Below are positions 32,068 through 41,486 of a stretch of DNA of 64,000 nucleotides, piece after piece. Both the position numbers and the translations under genes were made by a program. Under the pieces are notes generated by a model that was not told the origin of the DNA, did not search any database, and saw nothing but the letters and a program-made list of their open reading frames with translations. This DNA comes from Chryseobacterium sp. HSC-36S06 (lineage in GTDB: Bacteria > Bacteroidota > Bacteroidia > Flavobacteriales > Weeksellaceae). Where the stretch lies: the NCBI RefSeq assembly GCF_024171485.1, contig NZ_JALJZX010000002.1:744001-808000 (forward strand). The letters run 5' to 3'. Positions within the stretch are counted from its first letter, which is position 1; each line of letters opens with the position of its first letter.

Positions 32068-33681
32068 ATGAATAAATCATTTTTATTGCTCATGCTGGCT
32101 TCCACAGCGCTTTCTGCTCAAAACTTCAGTAAACAGGACACTTTAAAAGGTTCTAATACCGTTTACAGAAATTTTTGGGATGTTAAGAAATATGAAATTG
32201 CTGTTGAACCCAATATTCAGAACAAATCCGTTGCTGGAACCAATAAGATAACGTTCGAAATCGTAAAAGATATCACTAATCCTGTTTTCCAGATCGATTT
32301 ACAGCAACCAATGCAGTACAAAATCATTGATTCTGACGTAAAACTTTGCACCTCAAGACGCGATGGTGATTTCATTTTTATTGAAGCTAAAAAAGACTAC
32401 AAAAAAGGCGACATCCATTCTTTCACGATTCAGTATTCCGGAAATCCGGTTATTGCGGAAAACGCGCCGTGGGATGGAGGCTGGGTTTTCAAGCAGGATG
32501 ACAATGGAAATCCTTTCGTAAGTGTTGCACAGGAAGGAATTGGAGCATCGGTATGGCTTCCGCTTAAAGACATCTGGAGTGACGAACCTGATAACGGGAT
32601 TATAATGAAAATTATTACGCCGAAAGATCTTGTCGGTGTCGGGAACGGAAGACTGATTTCGCAGACGTCAGAAAAAAACAAAAATACATTTATCTGGGAA
32701 GTTAAAAATCCTATCAACGCCTACTCTATTGTTCCAAGCATCGGAAAATATGTGAATTTCAAAGATTATTACGAAGGTGAAAAAGGTAAGTTGGATTTGG
32801 ATTACTGGGTGCTTGACTATAATCTGCAGAAAGCTAAAAAACAGTTTGAACAGGTAAAACCTATGATGAAAGCGTTTGAATATTGGTTTGGACCCTATCC
32901 CTTCTACGAGGATTCTTACAAGATTGTAGAAACTCCGTACCTTGGCATGGAACACCAAAGCAATGTAGCTTACGGAAACAAATACAAAAACGGCTATTTG
33001 GGCAGAGATCTGTCCGGAACCGGAGTTGGTTTGAACTGGGATTTTATCATTATTCATGAAACCGGCCATGAGTGGTTTGCGAATAATATCACTGCGAAAG
33101 ATCAGGCTGACATGTGGGTTCACGAAGGTTTTACCAGCTATTCTGAAACACTTTTCACTGAGAACTACATGGATAAAAATTCAGGGGAAAAATATGTTCA
33201 GGGAATCCGCCACAATATTAAAAACGACATCCCAATCATCGGTCAGTACGGAGTTAGAAACGAAGGCAGCGGCGATATGTATTACAAAGGCGCAAATATG
33301 CTCCACACGATTCGCCAGGTTATTAATGATGACGAAAAATTCCGCCAGATCTTAAGGGGTCTGAACAAAGATTTTTATCACCAGACAGTTACCACACAAC
33401 AGGTTGAAGATTACATCTCTTCGAAGTCGGGAATTGATTTCTCACCGGTCTTCAATCACTATTTAAGGACAGCTAAAATTCCGGTTTTAGAATATTCTCA
33501 AAACGGAAACACACTGAAATTCCGCTACAGCAATGTGATCGATAAGTTTTCAATGCCATTGAGGTTGAAAAACCAGCAGCTTTTAAATCCGACTTCAGCA
33601 TGGCAAACAGTTACATTAAAAGATGCCAATCCTGTTGAATTTGATGCGAATTATTATGTAAATTATTTACAGTTAAATTAA
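32068..33681 (+). CDS. M1 family zinc metallopeptidase, secreted
   Basis: Gluzincin-type aminopeptidase, 537 residues with a signal peptide (MNKSFLLLMLAST, cleaved near SAQ at 19). The zinc site is 'HETGHEWFANN' (about residues 330-340), with the third ligand in 'WVHEGFTSYSE' at the standard distance. The M1 substrate motif GAMEN is altered to 'YLGMEHQS' (about 291-298). It is shorter than classical 850-residue M1 enzymes, lacking the large helical C-terminal domain. The protein probably acts in the periplasm on peptides. It is a single gene closed by a strong terminator. Confidence 0.9.
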   Translation: MNKSFLLLMLASTALSAQNFSKQDTLKGSNTVYRNFWDVKKYEIAVEPNIQNKSVAGTNKITFEIVKDITNPVFQIDLQQPMQYKIIDSDVKLCTSRRDGDFIFIEAKKDYKKGDIHSFTIQYSGNPVIAENAPWDGGWVFKQDDNGNPFVSVAQEGIGASVWLPLKDIWSDEPDNGIIMKIITPKDLVGVGNGRLISQTSEKNKNTFIWEVKNPINAYSIVPSIGKYVNFKDYYEGEKGKLDLDYWVLDYNLQKAKKQFEQVKPMMKAFEYWFGPYPFYEDSYKIVETPYLGMEHQSNVAYGNKYKNGYLGRDLSGTGVGLNWDFIIIHETGHEWFANNITAKDQADMWVHEGFTSYSETLFTENYMDKNSGEKYVQGIRHNIKNDIPIIGQYGVRNEGSGDMYYKGANMLHTIRQVINDDEKFRQILRGLNKDFYHQTVTTQQVEDYISSKSGIDFSPVFNHYLRTAKIPVLEYSQNGNTLKFRYSNVIDKFSMPLRLKNQQLLNPTSAWQTVTLKDANPVEFDANYYVNYLQLN

Positions 33682-33713
33682 AAAGTTTCGGCGCCTGCGG
33701 CGCCGAAACTTTT
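33681..33713. terminator. Bidirectional terminator between the M1 peptidase and an unknown gene
   Basis: A 15-bp stem (AAAAGTTTCGGCGCC with its complement) and TGC loop with A- and T-runs on the two sides. It begins at the last base of the M1 stop codon. Confidence 0.92.
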
Positions 33714-33757
33714 ATCTAATAATATTATTCACGCCAAAAGCGGAAAAATTTTAATTT

Positions 33758-34696
33758 TTACTTACAGTTCAGCATATCCGACAACATTAGTCTTTGGCTA
33801 GACGTGTTTGCAGGTACAGCCACCTGATCGGAAGGAATAAAATTGACTGAAGTCAGATTGTCTGGAACATATATTTTTACGGTCATTTCCCTGTAACCAT
33901 GAGGCTGGTACGCGACCCAGTATCCGTCCGGATGAAGACCCCATGTCCCGTATTCTACCGCAGATTTTTCCGGATTAACACCCGAAATCATGGCAAGTCT
34001 TTCAAGTTCATCATAACTTGAAGATGACGAGGAAGAGAAGAAATTCCTTATCTTGTTTTCAGCATCAAGAGCGATCTGTACCGGCTGTGGCAGATTGCTT
34101 TTAGCCCTGTTCATCAGATCCGCAGGAATAAAATCCAAGCCCATTTTAGATAATTTCAGCAACTGATCTTTGCTTAACAGTCTCGCAGCAACAACTTTAT
34201 TTTCGGTACTCAGGTTTTTCAGACTGGATTTAGCAATAACCGCCCAAACCAGAGACTGAACCTGCTGTTGGGGAATGTCCTGATGGTTGTACCAGTTTTT
34301 AACCAAAGCATTAATGATTTCTTCTTTAGGACCTTTTAGCGGCGCGAAAAGATAACCGTCGCCTTTGCTTGGTGCGTAGGTTCCCGCTTTCAGGCAAAAA
34401 CTTTTAAGTTCCAGTTGATAGTAACCCGGGCTGAGAACATAACCTTTATCCTGAGTGAAAGATTCTTTGCAAAGGCTTATAAATTTTTTATCCGCAGCAA
34501 AATCAGGCTTTTTTACATCCGCAGTGTTACAATCCTTAAAATTAGTGGTGATCGCTTCGGTAGTAATTGCATTTACCACTTTATCGCCGGCTAAAGACAT
34601 CGTTTTGTCTTTCACCTTATCCTTAATCATGTTTAAAATCTGGGCATTTCCCAGCATCCCTGTTACTAGGAACAGCGTAAGCATTAGTTTTTTCAT
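33758..34696 (-). CDS. Secreted protein of unknown function with poly-Ser stretch
   Basis: I do not recognise this 312-residue protein. It has a signal peptide (MKKLMLTLFLVTGMLGNAQ). An N-terminal part holds four spaced Cys ('KDCNTADV', 'ISLCKESF', 'KSFCLKAG' and Cys at the C-terminus 'MLNCK'), and a middle helical part follows. A run of seven Ser (about 218-224) precedes a C-terminal beta-rich module with 'WGLHPDGYWVAYQPHGYREMTVKIYVP'. The modular look suggests a periplasmic or surface role. It is a single gene on the minus strand, downstream of the histidine kinase by 79 bases. Confidence 0.78.
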   Translation of the reverse strand: MKKLMLTLFLVTGMLGNAQILNMIKDKVKDKTMSLAGDKVVNAITTEAITTNFKDCNTADVKKPDFAADKKFISLCKESFTQDKGYVLSPGYYQLELKSFCLKAGTYAPSKGDGYLFAPLKGPKEEIINALVKNWYNHQDIPQQQVQSLVWAVIAKSSLKNLSTENKVVAARLLSKDQLLKLSKMGLDFIPADLMNRAKSNLPQPVQIALDAENKIRNFFSSSSSSSYDELERLAMISGVNPEKSAVEYGTWGLHPDGYWVAYQPHGYREMTVKIYVPDNLTSVNFIPSDQVAVPANTSSQRLMLSDMLNCK

Positions 34697-34775
34697 TTCG
34701 ATGGTTTTTAGTCCTACGAAATTACGGAATTTATTATAACTAAATTTTAAGTCTCATCAAATGATGTGTTTAGGC

Positions 34776-35945
34776 CTAAGAATTCCTGATTGTGATTCTG
34801 AAAGTTGTTCCTTTTCCTACTTCGCTGTGGGCTATTTTAATATCGCCGCGGTGATACTCTTTTATTACTCTTTTTGCAAGCGAAAGTCCTAAACCCCAGC
34901 CGCGTTTTTTGGTCGAGTAACCAGCTTTGAAGGCATTCGAAGCCTGATAATTCGTCATTCCCGACCCGCTGTCTTTAAAATCGATGATGATGCTTTTATG
35001 TTTTTCGTAGAGGTCAATCTCCAGTTTGCCCTCACCTTTCATGGCGTCTACAGCATTTTTTACAATATTTTCGATCACCCAACTGAGGAGAATCCGATTG
35101 TGCGGAATCAGAATTTCCCGTTTCGGAAGAACAAGCATGAATCTTACTTTTGATGAAATTCTGGATTTCAGGTAATCGTAATTCTGCTGTAGTGTTTCAT
35201 TTATATTAAGGTCATTCAACTCGGGTACAGATCCGATTTTAGAAAATCTTTCGGAAATGGTTTTCAGCCGGTTGACGTCATTTTCGATCTCTTTCACGCC
35301 CTGACTGTTTTCGTTTTCCATGCGGAGAATTTCGATCCAGCCAATCATTGACGATAACGGCGTGCCGATCTGGTGCGCAGTTTCTTTGGCCAAACCTGCC
35401 CAAACGTAGCCTTCATCAGTTTTTTTAATGGTCCTTAGAAACCAGAAGGAAAATGAAATATATGCCACTACAAGAAGTCCAAGAATATAAGGAGTGTACC
35501 GCAGATTATTAAGAAGATTGGAGTTCGTATAAAAAACGTACTGGTTATTCCCATCCGGCATCTGCAGTTCTATGGGCTGATAAGAACTTTCCATCTTTTT
35601 AAGCAGCGATTTCATCTTTTGGGGATTTTCTGCAACATTTTCCGGGATATTTCGCTGGAAATCGGGTCCAAGTGGTTTTTTATTCCTGTCGGTTACAATC
35701 ACCGGGATTGTATTATTGGTATTGTTGATTTGAAAAATGAGTTCCAGCATGTTGGGATCGACAATAATTTCTTCCTGCTGCTGGTATTTGATAGCAGTAG
35801 CAAAAAGTTCAATCCTTTTAATCTCCTCCTTTCTCAAATAATTAATCAGAATAACAGATGCTACCACTACGCCCGTAACAGCAAGCGTAAGCAGAATATA
35901 AATGACCCAGTTGTTGATTTTCGAGAGAAAGCTTCTGCGTTTCAT
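34776..35945 (-). CDS. Membrane sensor histidine kinase
   Basis: A 389-residue sensor kinase. Two membrane helices (about 14-35 and 152-172) flank a periplasmic sensor of about 115 residues. The phospho-acceptor is in 'AKETAHQIGTPLSSMIGW' (His about 187), a variant H-box of the NtrB/PilS-like type with H-x-I-x-x-P. The N-box 'WVIENIVKNAVDAM', G1 'DSGSGM' and G2 'GWGLGLSLAKRVI' complete the ATPase domain. No response regulator is adjacent. It begins 14 bases after the PBP4-type carboxypeptidase gene and is probably co-transcribed with it, which hints at envelope sensing. Confidence 0.92.
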   Translation of the reverse strand: MKRRSFLSKINNWVIYILLTLAVTGVVVASVILINYLRKEEIKRIELFATAIKYQQQEEIIVDPNMLELIFQINNTNNTIPVIVTDRNKKPLGPDFQRNIPENVAENPQKMKSLLKKMESSYQPIELQMPDGNNQYVFYTNSNLLNNLRYTPYILGLLVVAYISFSFWFLRTIKKTDEGYVWAGLAKETAHQIGTPLSSMIGWIEILRMENENSQGVKEIENDVNRLKTISERFSKIGSVPELNDLNINETLQQNYDYLKSRISSKVRFMLVLPKREILIPHNRILLSWVIENIVKNAVDAMKGEGKLEIDLYEKHKSIIIDFKDSGSGMTNYQASNAFKAGYSTKKRGWGLGLSLAKRVIKEYHRGDIKIAHSEVGKGTTFRITIRNS

Positions 35946-35959
35946 TTTAAACTTTTAGA

Positions 35960-37333
35960 TTACTTTAAAACATTTAAAACTTTATACAGCGCATCACTCA
36001 GGTTTGAACTTTGGTAATTGTTGATGATGATTGCAAAAACATATTTTTTGCCGTCTTTGGATGTATGATATCCTGCAAAAGATTTCGTGTCTTTCATGGT
36101 GCCGCTTTTCATTTTCATGCCGTTGCCCTGGGTAGGAAAACCTTCAAAAAACTCATTGAACCAATGCTGTTTGCGGCTCCAGAGCAGTGCCTGAACTTCA
36201 GCTCTTGCGGAAACATAATTCTGAGGCGAAAGACCGCTTCCATCAGCAAAATTTATCATAGCAGCATTGATTCCTTTGCCCCTCCAGAACTCTTTCAGAA
36301 AACCGACTCCCGCATCAAAACTTCCCTGGTTTTTCTTTTCTTTTCCTAAAGTTTTAATAAAAGTTTCGCCGTAAAGGTTCACGCTTTTGCGCATAAACCA
36401 GTACACGATTTTATCCAGCGTCGGTGATTTGTATTCCAGAATGATGTTGTTTTTAGGAGCATTAAACATTTTTTCGCCTTTAATTCTCTGCATTGAAGTT
36501 GAAATAACTTTTCCGGTGAAATTAATTCCCGATTCCTGAAACCACTTGGCAATTTCGGCTCCCAAAGTCAGTGGCGGATTAGGTGTTGCGCCAGAAACTG
36601 TAATTGCTTTTGCCGGAAGTGTACCGTTAATGTAAGCCACGTCCGAATAAGGCGCAGTATAAATTAAACTCTGGTCTGAACTGCCGGCTGCTCTAACATC
36701 ATTTACCCAGCTTACATTTTGAAGATCTACGTTTACACCCTTCATTTCTTTGCCGTTCATGCTAATATCAAACTGGTTTTCGCGCCAGTTGACACTCCAG
36801 ACTCCTGCGCCATAGTAATTCCCTAGATCGTTCCACGGCCAGCCACCTGGAACCGTTTGAAAATCAAAATAAGAATCATCAATAATCAAATCGCCAGAGA
36901 TTTTTGAAATCCCTTTCTGTTTCAGCGCATCAATAAATTTTTGTTTAAAATTTTCAGGTTTATAACTCTCGTAACGCCAGCTTCCTAATGTGGGATCACC
37001 GTTGGAATAGATAAAGAGATTTCCTGTCAGATTTCCGCCTGAAATATCTCCCGAATAGGAAGTTGTGGTCGTATACTGATAGTTCTTTCCTAAGGTTTCC
37101 AACGCAGCCGCTGCAGTAAATATCTTCTGTGTTGACGCGCTCGAAAGTCCTTGGTTTCCGTTATGTTCATAGATAAAATTACCGTTTTCGTCCGCAACAT
37201 AGAGCGACAGATTCGCCGAATAAGCCGGCGCGGAACTCAGCAGATTTTTGGTAGCTGTTTCTAATTTTTGTGCGGTATTCTGAGCGAGAAACGTCTGGGA
37301 AGTAAGCAGTAATATGGCAATGAATCTGGTCAT
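35960..37333 (-). CDS. dacB: D-alanyl-D-alanine carboxypeptidase/endopeptidase (PBP4, peptidase S13)
   Basis: Periplasmic peptidoglycan hydrolase that trims or cuts peptide cross-links. The 457-residue protein (ATG 37333; the upstream ATG at 37453 would add 40 residues before the signal peptide) has the penicillin-binding motifs in order. These are SxxK in 'LSSASTQKIFTAAAA' (Ser about 65), SxN in 'RKSVNLYGET' (about 315) and K-S-G in 'MKMKSGTMKD' (about 405). The long insertion between the first two motifs is typical of S13/PBP4. It is followed by the sensor kinase gene 14 bases downstream. Confidence 0.93.
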   Translation of the reverse strand: MTRFIAILLLTSQTFLAQNTAQKLETATKNLLSSAPAYSANLSLYVADENGNFIYEHNGNQGLSSASTQKIFTAAAALETLGKNYQYTTTTSYSGDISGGNLTGNLFIYSNGDPTLGSWRYESYKPENFKQKFIDALKQKGISKISGDLIIDDSYFDFQTVPGGWPWNDLGNYYGAGVWSVNWRENQFDISMNGKEMKGVNVDLQNVSWVNDVRAAGSSDQSLIYTAPYSDVAYINGTLPAKAITVSGATPNPPLTLGAEIAKWFQESGINFTGKVISTSMQRIKGEKMFNAPKNNIILEYKSPTLDKIVYWFMRKSVNLYGETFIKTLGKEKKNQGSFDAGVGFLKEFWRGKGINAAMINFADGSGLSPQNYVSARAEVQALLWSRKQHWFNEFFEGFPTQGNGMKMKSGTMKDTKSFAGYHTSKDGKKYVFAIIINNYQSSNLSDALYKVLNVLK

Positions 37334-37497
37334 TTTGCTTTTTATTTTCAAATATAACGAAATAATCTTTTGATTATTAAATATCGTTCTTAAACGAAAC
37401 CTGCTTATACTACGGATCTGTAAAACAAGTACACAAAAGTTTGCAGACTTCATATTTTTTTCGTAAAATTTGTAGTAGAAATTTAAAAACCTTAATT

Positions 37498-37938
37498 ATG
37501 GCTTCAATCATCACAGGCTTATTCAGAAGCCAAAGTCAGTCTAAGAAAATTTCTGAAGACTTAGAGAATGCAGGTTTTGACAATTCAGATTATATCATGT
37601 ACCTGCATGAAGAACCTGTTTCGCGGGAGGTAAAAACCTCGCTGTGGCAATTTTTCTTTAAAGATGATACGACTCTTGAAGACGAAAGCCTGGCAATTAG
37701 TGTTAAAGTTGATGATCCTACCTTAAAAGAGAAGGCTTTAAAAATCTTTTCAGAGAATAATGTCATTCACTATAACTATTTCGAAAATATAAAATTCCGG
37801 GATGCAATGTCTCTGGACTACCTGAAAAGAATTGCGACACTCCGCGCAAAATCACAGATTTTCTCTTCTCAGGAAATGAAGCATCATACCCAACATAACG
37901 GGATGAATTCGGAAGTACTTTTTGGCAAAGGAGAATAA
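37498..37938 (+). CDS. Conserved hypothetical protein (general-stress-like)
   Basis: A 146-residue soluble protein beginning 'MASIITGLFRSQSQSKKISEDLENAGF', which recalls the N-terminal 'heat-induced stress/YflT' module that starts with a glycine-containing strand followed by a helix. The rest is acidic with 'ISVKVDDPTLKEKALKIFSENN' (about 75-96). Function unknown. ATG 37498 is used because the upstream in-frame ATG (37441) overlaps the divergent dacB promoter region. It is a single gene with its own terminator. Confidence 0.75.
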   Translation: MASIITGLFRSQSQSKKISEDLENAGFDNSDYIMYLHEEPVSREVKTSLWQFFFKDDTTLEDESLAISVKVDDPTLKEKALKIFSENNVIHYNYFENIKFRDAMSLDYLKRIATLRAKSQIFSSQEMKHHTQHNGMNSEVLFGKGE

Positions 37939-37945
37939 ACACCTA

Positions 37946-37979
37946 AAAATCCGTTTCAGAATGTTGAAGCGGATTTTTT
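37946..37979 (+). terminator. Terminator after the hypothetical stress-like gene
   Basis: Stem AAATCCGTTTCA/TGAAGCGGATTT (one G-T pair) with a T-rich tail. Confidence 0.85.
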
Positions 37980-38086
37980 TATTTCTGTTTTCGTTTCAAT
38001 CCGGCACCGAGGAGGTATTTTTAAATAAGTAACTCAATAATTATCCATTTTTACCTATTTTCGTATACTGAAAAAAAATTTCTTTA

Positions 38087-40291
38087 ATGGTATACGATTT
38101 AGAACAGGAAAACAAGGAAATTCTTGCGCGCTACAGAGATTTAATTTCCAATACTTACCGCACTCTGGATGAAGAGCAGAACAAAGTCATCCGGAAAGCG
38201 TTCGATATTGCTTTGGATGCCCACAAAGACCAGCGCAGAAAAACCGGTGAACCCTACATTTACCACCCCATCGAGGTGGCAAAAATCGTTGCCAACGAAA
38301 TCGGTTTGGGAGCAACATCAATCGCTTGTGCATTGCTTCACGACGTTATCGAAGATTCGGAATATACCTACGAAGACATCAAAAAAATCTTCGGAAAAAA
38401 AATCGCCGATATTGTAAACGGATTGACCAAAATCTCGGTGATGAATCACCAGAATATTTCGATTCAGTCTGAAAATTACCGTAAGCTTCTCCTTACCCTT
38501 TCTGAAGATTTTCGGGTAATTCTCATCAAAATTGCAGACCGGCTGCACAATATGCGCACACTGGATAGTATGACGCCGGACAAGCAAAAGAAAATTGCGT
38601 CAGAAACAGTCTATATCTACGCTCCCCTTGCCCACCGGCTCGGGTTTTATAACATTAAATCTGAGCTTGAGGATCTCTCTTTAAAGTTTAACAATCCGGA
38701 TGTTTATTTTGATATTTCAGAACGTCTGGAACTTGCCAAAGAAAACCGCGAAAAATATATTGAAGAGTTCAAGAAAGAAGTTTCCGAGCAACTCAGGGAC
38801 GAAGGATTAAATTTTTCAATCAAAGGCCGCGCGAAAGCAATCTCTTCCATTTACAGGAAAATGCTGAAGCAAAATGTAACTTTTGACGAAGTTTTCGATA
38901 ATTACGCCATCCGGATAATTTATAAATCTGACGCAAAGAACGAAAAATTCCTCGCATGGAAAATTTATTCGATTGTAACCGACCTTTATCACAGCAATCC
39001 GCAACGAATGCGCGACTGGATTTCGCAGCCGCGTTCTACAGGATATGAAAGTCTTCATTTGACGGTTTTAGGTCCTGACAAAAAATGGATTGAAGTGCAG
39101 ATCCGCTCCGAAAGGATGGATGATATTGCCGAAAAAGGTGTTGCTGCGCATTATAAATACAAGGAAGGATTCAGCAAAAACAGCGACGAAAAAAACTTCG
39201 ATACTTGGGTTACCGAAATCCGTGAGGTTTTAGAAAATCAGCAATCGCTTACCACGACAGAACTTTTAGACAATATTAAACTTAATCTTTACTCGAAGGA
39301 AGTTTTTGTTTTTACTCCAAAAGGTGAAATTAAAATCCTTCCCATCGGTTCTACTGCGCTCGATTTTGCGTTTTCAGTTCACTCTGATTTAGGCACAAAA
39401 TGTCTGGGCGCAAAGGTCAACGGCAAGCTGGTTCCAATTTCATACGTTCTGCAAAACGGTGACCAGATGGACATTCTGTCGTCCCAGAACCAAAAGCCCA
39501 AGCCCGACTGGCTCGACTTTGTCGTCACCTCCAAAGCAAAATCGAAAATTAAGGCGATTCTGAATTCAGAAAAAAATCAGTTGGTTGAAGAAGGGAAAGA
39601 AATCCTTCAGAGAAAAATGCGCCACGCCAAACTGAATTTTAATGATGAGGAAATCAATAAAATGCAGAAATTCTTTAATCTGAAGACTTCTCAGGAACTG
39701 TTTCTGAGTTTCCAGAACGGTAATCTGGATATAGGTGACATTAAAAAATATACCGAGGGAAAAGGAATTTTCAGCAATTTCATCCAGCGTTTCCGAAAAT
39801 CTCCGACAAAAAATACAGAGTTTACTGAGGCTCCGGAAACCAATCTCGATATGATTGTTTTTGGGAAGGATGAAGAAAAGATGAACTACTCTTTTGCGAA
39901 GTGTTGCACTGTAATTCCCGGCGACAAAATCTTCGGCTTTATAACCATTTCAGACGGTATTAAAGTGCACAACGATGCCTGCCCGAATGCCATAAACCTC
40001 CGCGCACAATACGATTACAGAGTTTTACCTGCGAAATGGGTGAACGAAGAAAGTTTCAAAAACAGAATTAAAATCGAAATTGAAGGACTTGACAGAATGG
40101 GTATGATTAATGACATCACTGCGGTCATCAGTAATTCGATGAACATGGATATGAAGAGTATGTCGATAGAATCCAACAACGGAATATTTTTGGGAAACAT
40201 CAATCTCGAAGTAAAAAACAAAAGCCAGCTGGAAGAAACCTTCAAACAGCTTAAAAACATCAATGGCGTCTCGAGAGTTAAACGACTTTAA
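38087..40291 (+). CDS. Bifunctional (p)ppGpp synthetase/hydrolase Rel/SpoT
   Basis: Makes and degrades (p)ppGpp in the stringent response. The 734-residue protein has an HD hydrolase domain with intact 'LLHDVIEDSEYTYEDI' (HDxxED, about 82-97) and a synthetase domain with 'RAKAISSIYRKM' and 'RSTGYESLHLTV' (about 315-326). A TGS domain (about 405-465) and a C-terminal ACT/RRM domain (about 659-734) ending 'INGVSRVKRL' follow. Both catalytic halves look functional, so it is the Rel/Spo bifunctional type, usually the only long RSH in Flavobacteriia. nhaA begins 12 bases later and may be co-transcribed. Confidence 0.95.
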   Translation: MVYDLEQENKEILARYRDLISNTYRTLDEEQNKVIRKAFDIALDAHKDQRRKTGEPYIYHPIEVAKIVANEIGLGATSIACALLHDVIEDSEYTYEDIKKIFGKKIADIVNGLTKISVMNHQNISIQSENYRKLLLTLSEDFRVILIKIADRLHNMRTLDSMTPDKQKKIASETVYIYAPLAHRLGFYNIKSELEDLSLKFNNPDVYFDISERLELAKENREKYIEEFKKEVSEQLRDEGLNFSIKGRAKAISSIYRKMLKQNVTFDEVFDNYAIRIIYKSDAKNEKFLAWKIYSIVTDLYHSNPQRMRDWISQPRSTGYESLHLTVLGPDKKWIEVQIRSERMDDIAEKGVAAHYKYKEGFSKNSDEKNFDTWVTEIREVLENQQSLTTTELLDNIKLNLYSKEVFVFTPKGEIKILPIGSTALDFAFSVHSDLGTKCLGAKVNGKLVPISYVLQNGDQMDILSSQNQKPKPDWLDFVVTSKAKSKIKAILNSEKNQLVEEGKEILQRKMRHAKLNFNDEEINKMQKFFNLKTSQELFLSFQNGNLDIGDIKKYTEGKGIFSNFIQRFRKSPTKNTEFTEAPETNLDMIVFGKDEEKMNYSFAKCCTVIPGDKIFGFITISDGIKVHNDACPNAINLRAQYDYRVLPAKWVNEESFKNRIKIEIEGLDRMGMINDITAVISNSMNMDMKSMSIESNNGIFLGNINLEVKNKSQLEETFKQLKNINGVSRVKRL

Positions 40292-40303
40292 AAAAAAATA
40301 TTT

Positions 40304-41476
40304 ATGGTTATTACCGACTATTTCAAAAAATTTATTCACAATTCCCAGTCTTCGGGGATTTTACTTATTTTGTGTGTTGCCGTCTCGCTGTTGATCGCAA
40401 ATTCATCTCTGGGCCCGGCATTCCAGAATTTGCTGGACAAAAAAATTGGCACCGAGATGTTTCAGCTCAACTACCCGATCAGCATCTGGATTAATGATGG
40501 TCTGATGGCAATTTTCTTCCTTCTCGTTGGTCTGGAAATTAAAAGGGAAATTGTTGAAGGTGAGCTCTCGAGTCTGAAAAATGCTTCGTTACCTATCGTA
40601 GCTGCTGTGGGAGGTATGGTAGTGCCTGCATTGATTTATTTTTTGTTCAACACCGGGACCGAATATGCCAATGGTTGGGCAATTCCCATGGCAACCGATA
40701 TCGCATTTTCGTTAGCAATTATTTCTCTTCTGGGAAAAGGTGTACCCCTTTCATTAAAGATATTCCTTACCGCTTTGGCAATTGTGGATGATCTGGGTGC
40801 AATTATGGTGATCGCGATTTTCTATACCGACCAGATTCAATGGAATTATATGGGTCTGAGTGCGTTGATGGTCGCTTTATTGGTGGCATTAAATTTCTTC
40901 AATGTCAAGAAACATATTTTTTATCTTATTCCCGGTGTGCTGCTTTGGTATTTCATGCACCATTCTGGGATTCACGCGACCATTGCGGGTGTGCTGCTAG
41001 CGTTTACAATTCCTACGAATGTTTCTACGACAGAAATATCGCCGCTGGAAAAATTGGAGCAGCAGCTGCATCTTCCGGTAAGTTTTCTTATTATGCCGCT
41101 TTTTGCGCTGGCCAACACCAATATCACCTTTAAAGCAGGAATGGTTGACGGACTTTTTAGCAGTTTGGGTTATGGAATTGTCCTTGGCCTTTTTCTGGGC
41201 AAGCTGATTGGAATTAATTTATTCTCCTATATTTTTATCAAACTTAAAATCAGCAGCTTACCGGATAAAAGTACATGGCCGCAAATGCTGGGAACCGGTC
41301 TTCTTGCGGGAATTGGTTTCACCATGTCGATCTTCATCGCCCTGCTTTCATTTAAAGGACATCCGGAAATTCAGGACGAGGCTAAATTTGCCATCCTCAT
41401 GGCATCCCTCATATCAGGAATTTCAGGTTATCTTATCTTGAAAAATTTCCGAAAAAAAACGGTTGATCAGGATTAA
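40304..41476 (+). CDS. nhaA: Na+/H+ antiporter NhaA
   Basis: Exports Na+ in exchange for H+ across the inner membrane. The 390-residue protein has about 12 membrane helices and the NhaA ion-site acids: 'MATDIAFSLAI' (equivalent of D133) and 'AIVDDLGAIMVIAIFYT' (equivalents of D163/D164). 'IFFLLVGLEIKRE' and the C-terminal 'LLAGIGFTMSIFIALLSF' are also family-typical. Length matches E. coli NhaA. It lies 12 bases after rel and converges with the YihY gene 10 bases away, with no hairpin in between. Confidence 0.95.
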   Translation: MVITDYFKKFIHNSQSSGILLILCVAVSLLIANSSLGPAFQNLLDKKIGTEMFQLNYPISIWINDGLMAIFFLLVGLEIKREIVEGELSSLKNASLPIVAAVGGMVVPALIYFLFNTGTEYANGWAIPMATDIAFSLAIISLLGKGVPLSLKIFLTALAIVDDLGAIMVIAIFYTDQIQWNYMGLSALMVALLVALNFFNVKKHIFYLIPGVLLWYFMHHSGIHATIAGVLLAFTIPTNVSTTEISPLEKLEQQLHLPVSFLIMPLFALANTNITFKAGMVDGLFSSLGYGIVLGLFLGKLIGINLFSYIFIKLKISSLPDKSTWPQMLGTGLLAGIGFTMSIFIALLSFKGHPEIQDEAKFAILMASLISGISGYLILKNFRKKTVDQD

Positions 41477-41486
41477 AACCCTCACA

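Noticed and set aside
32668-33123. 151-codon minus-strand frame inside the M1 peptidase
   Set aside because: It lies across the catalytic domain of a conserved gene and is Phe/Ile-rich as expected from a complement frame.
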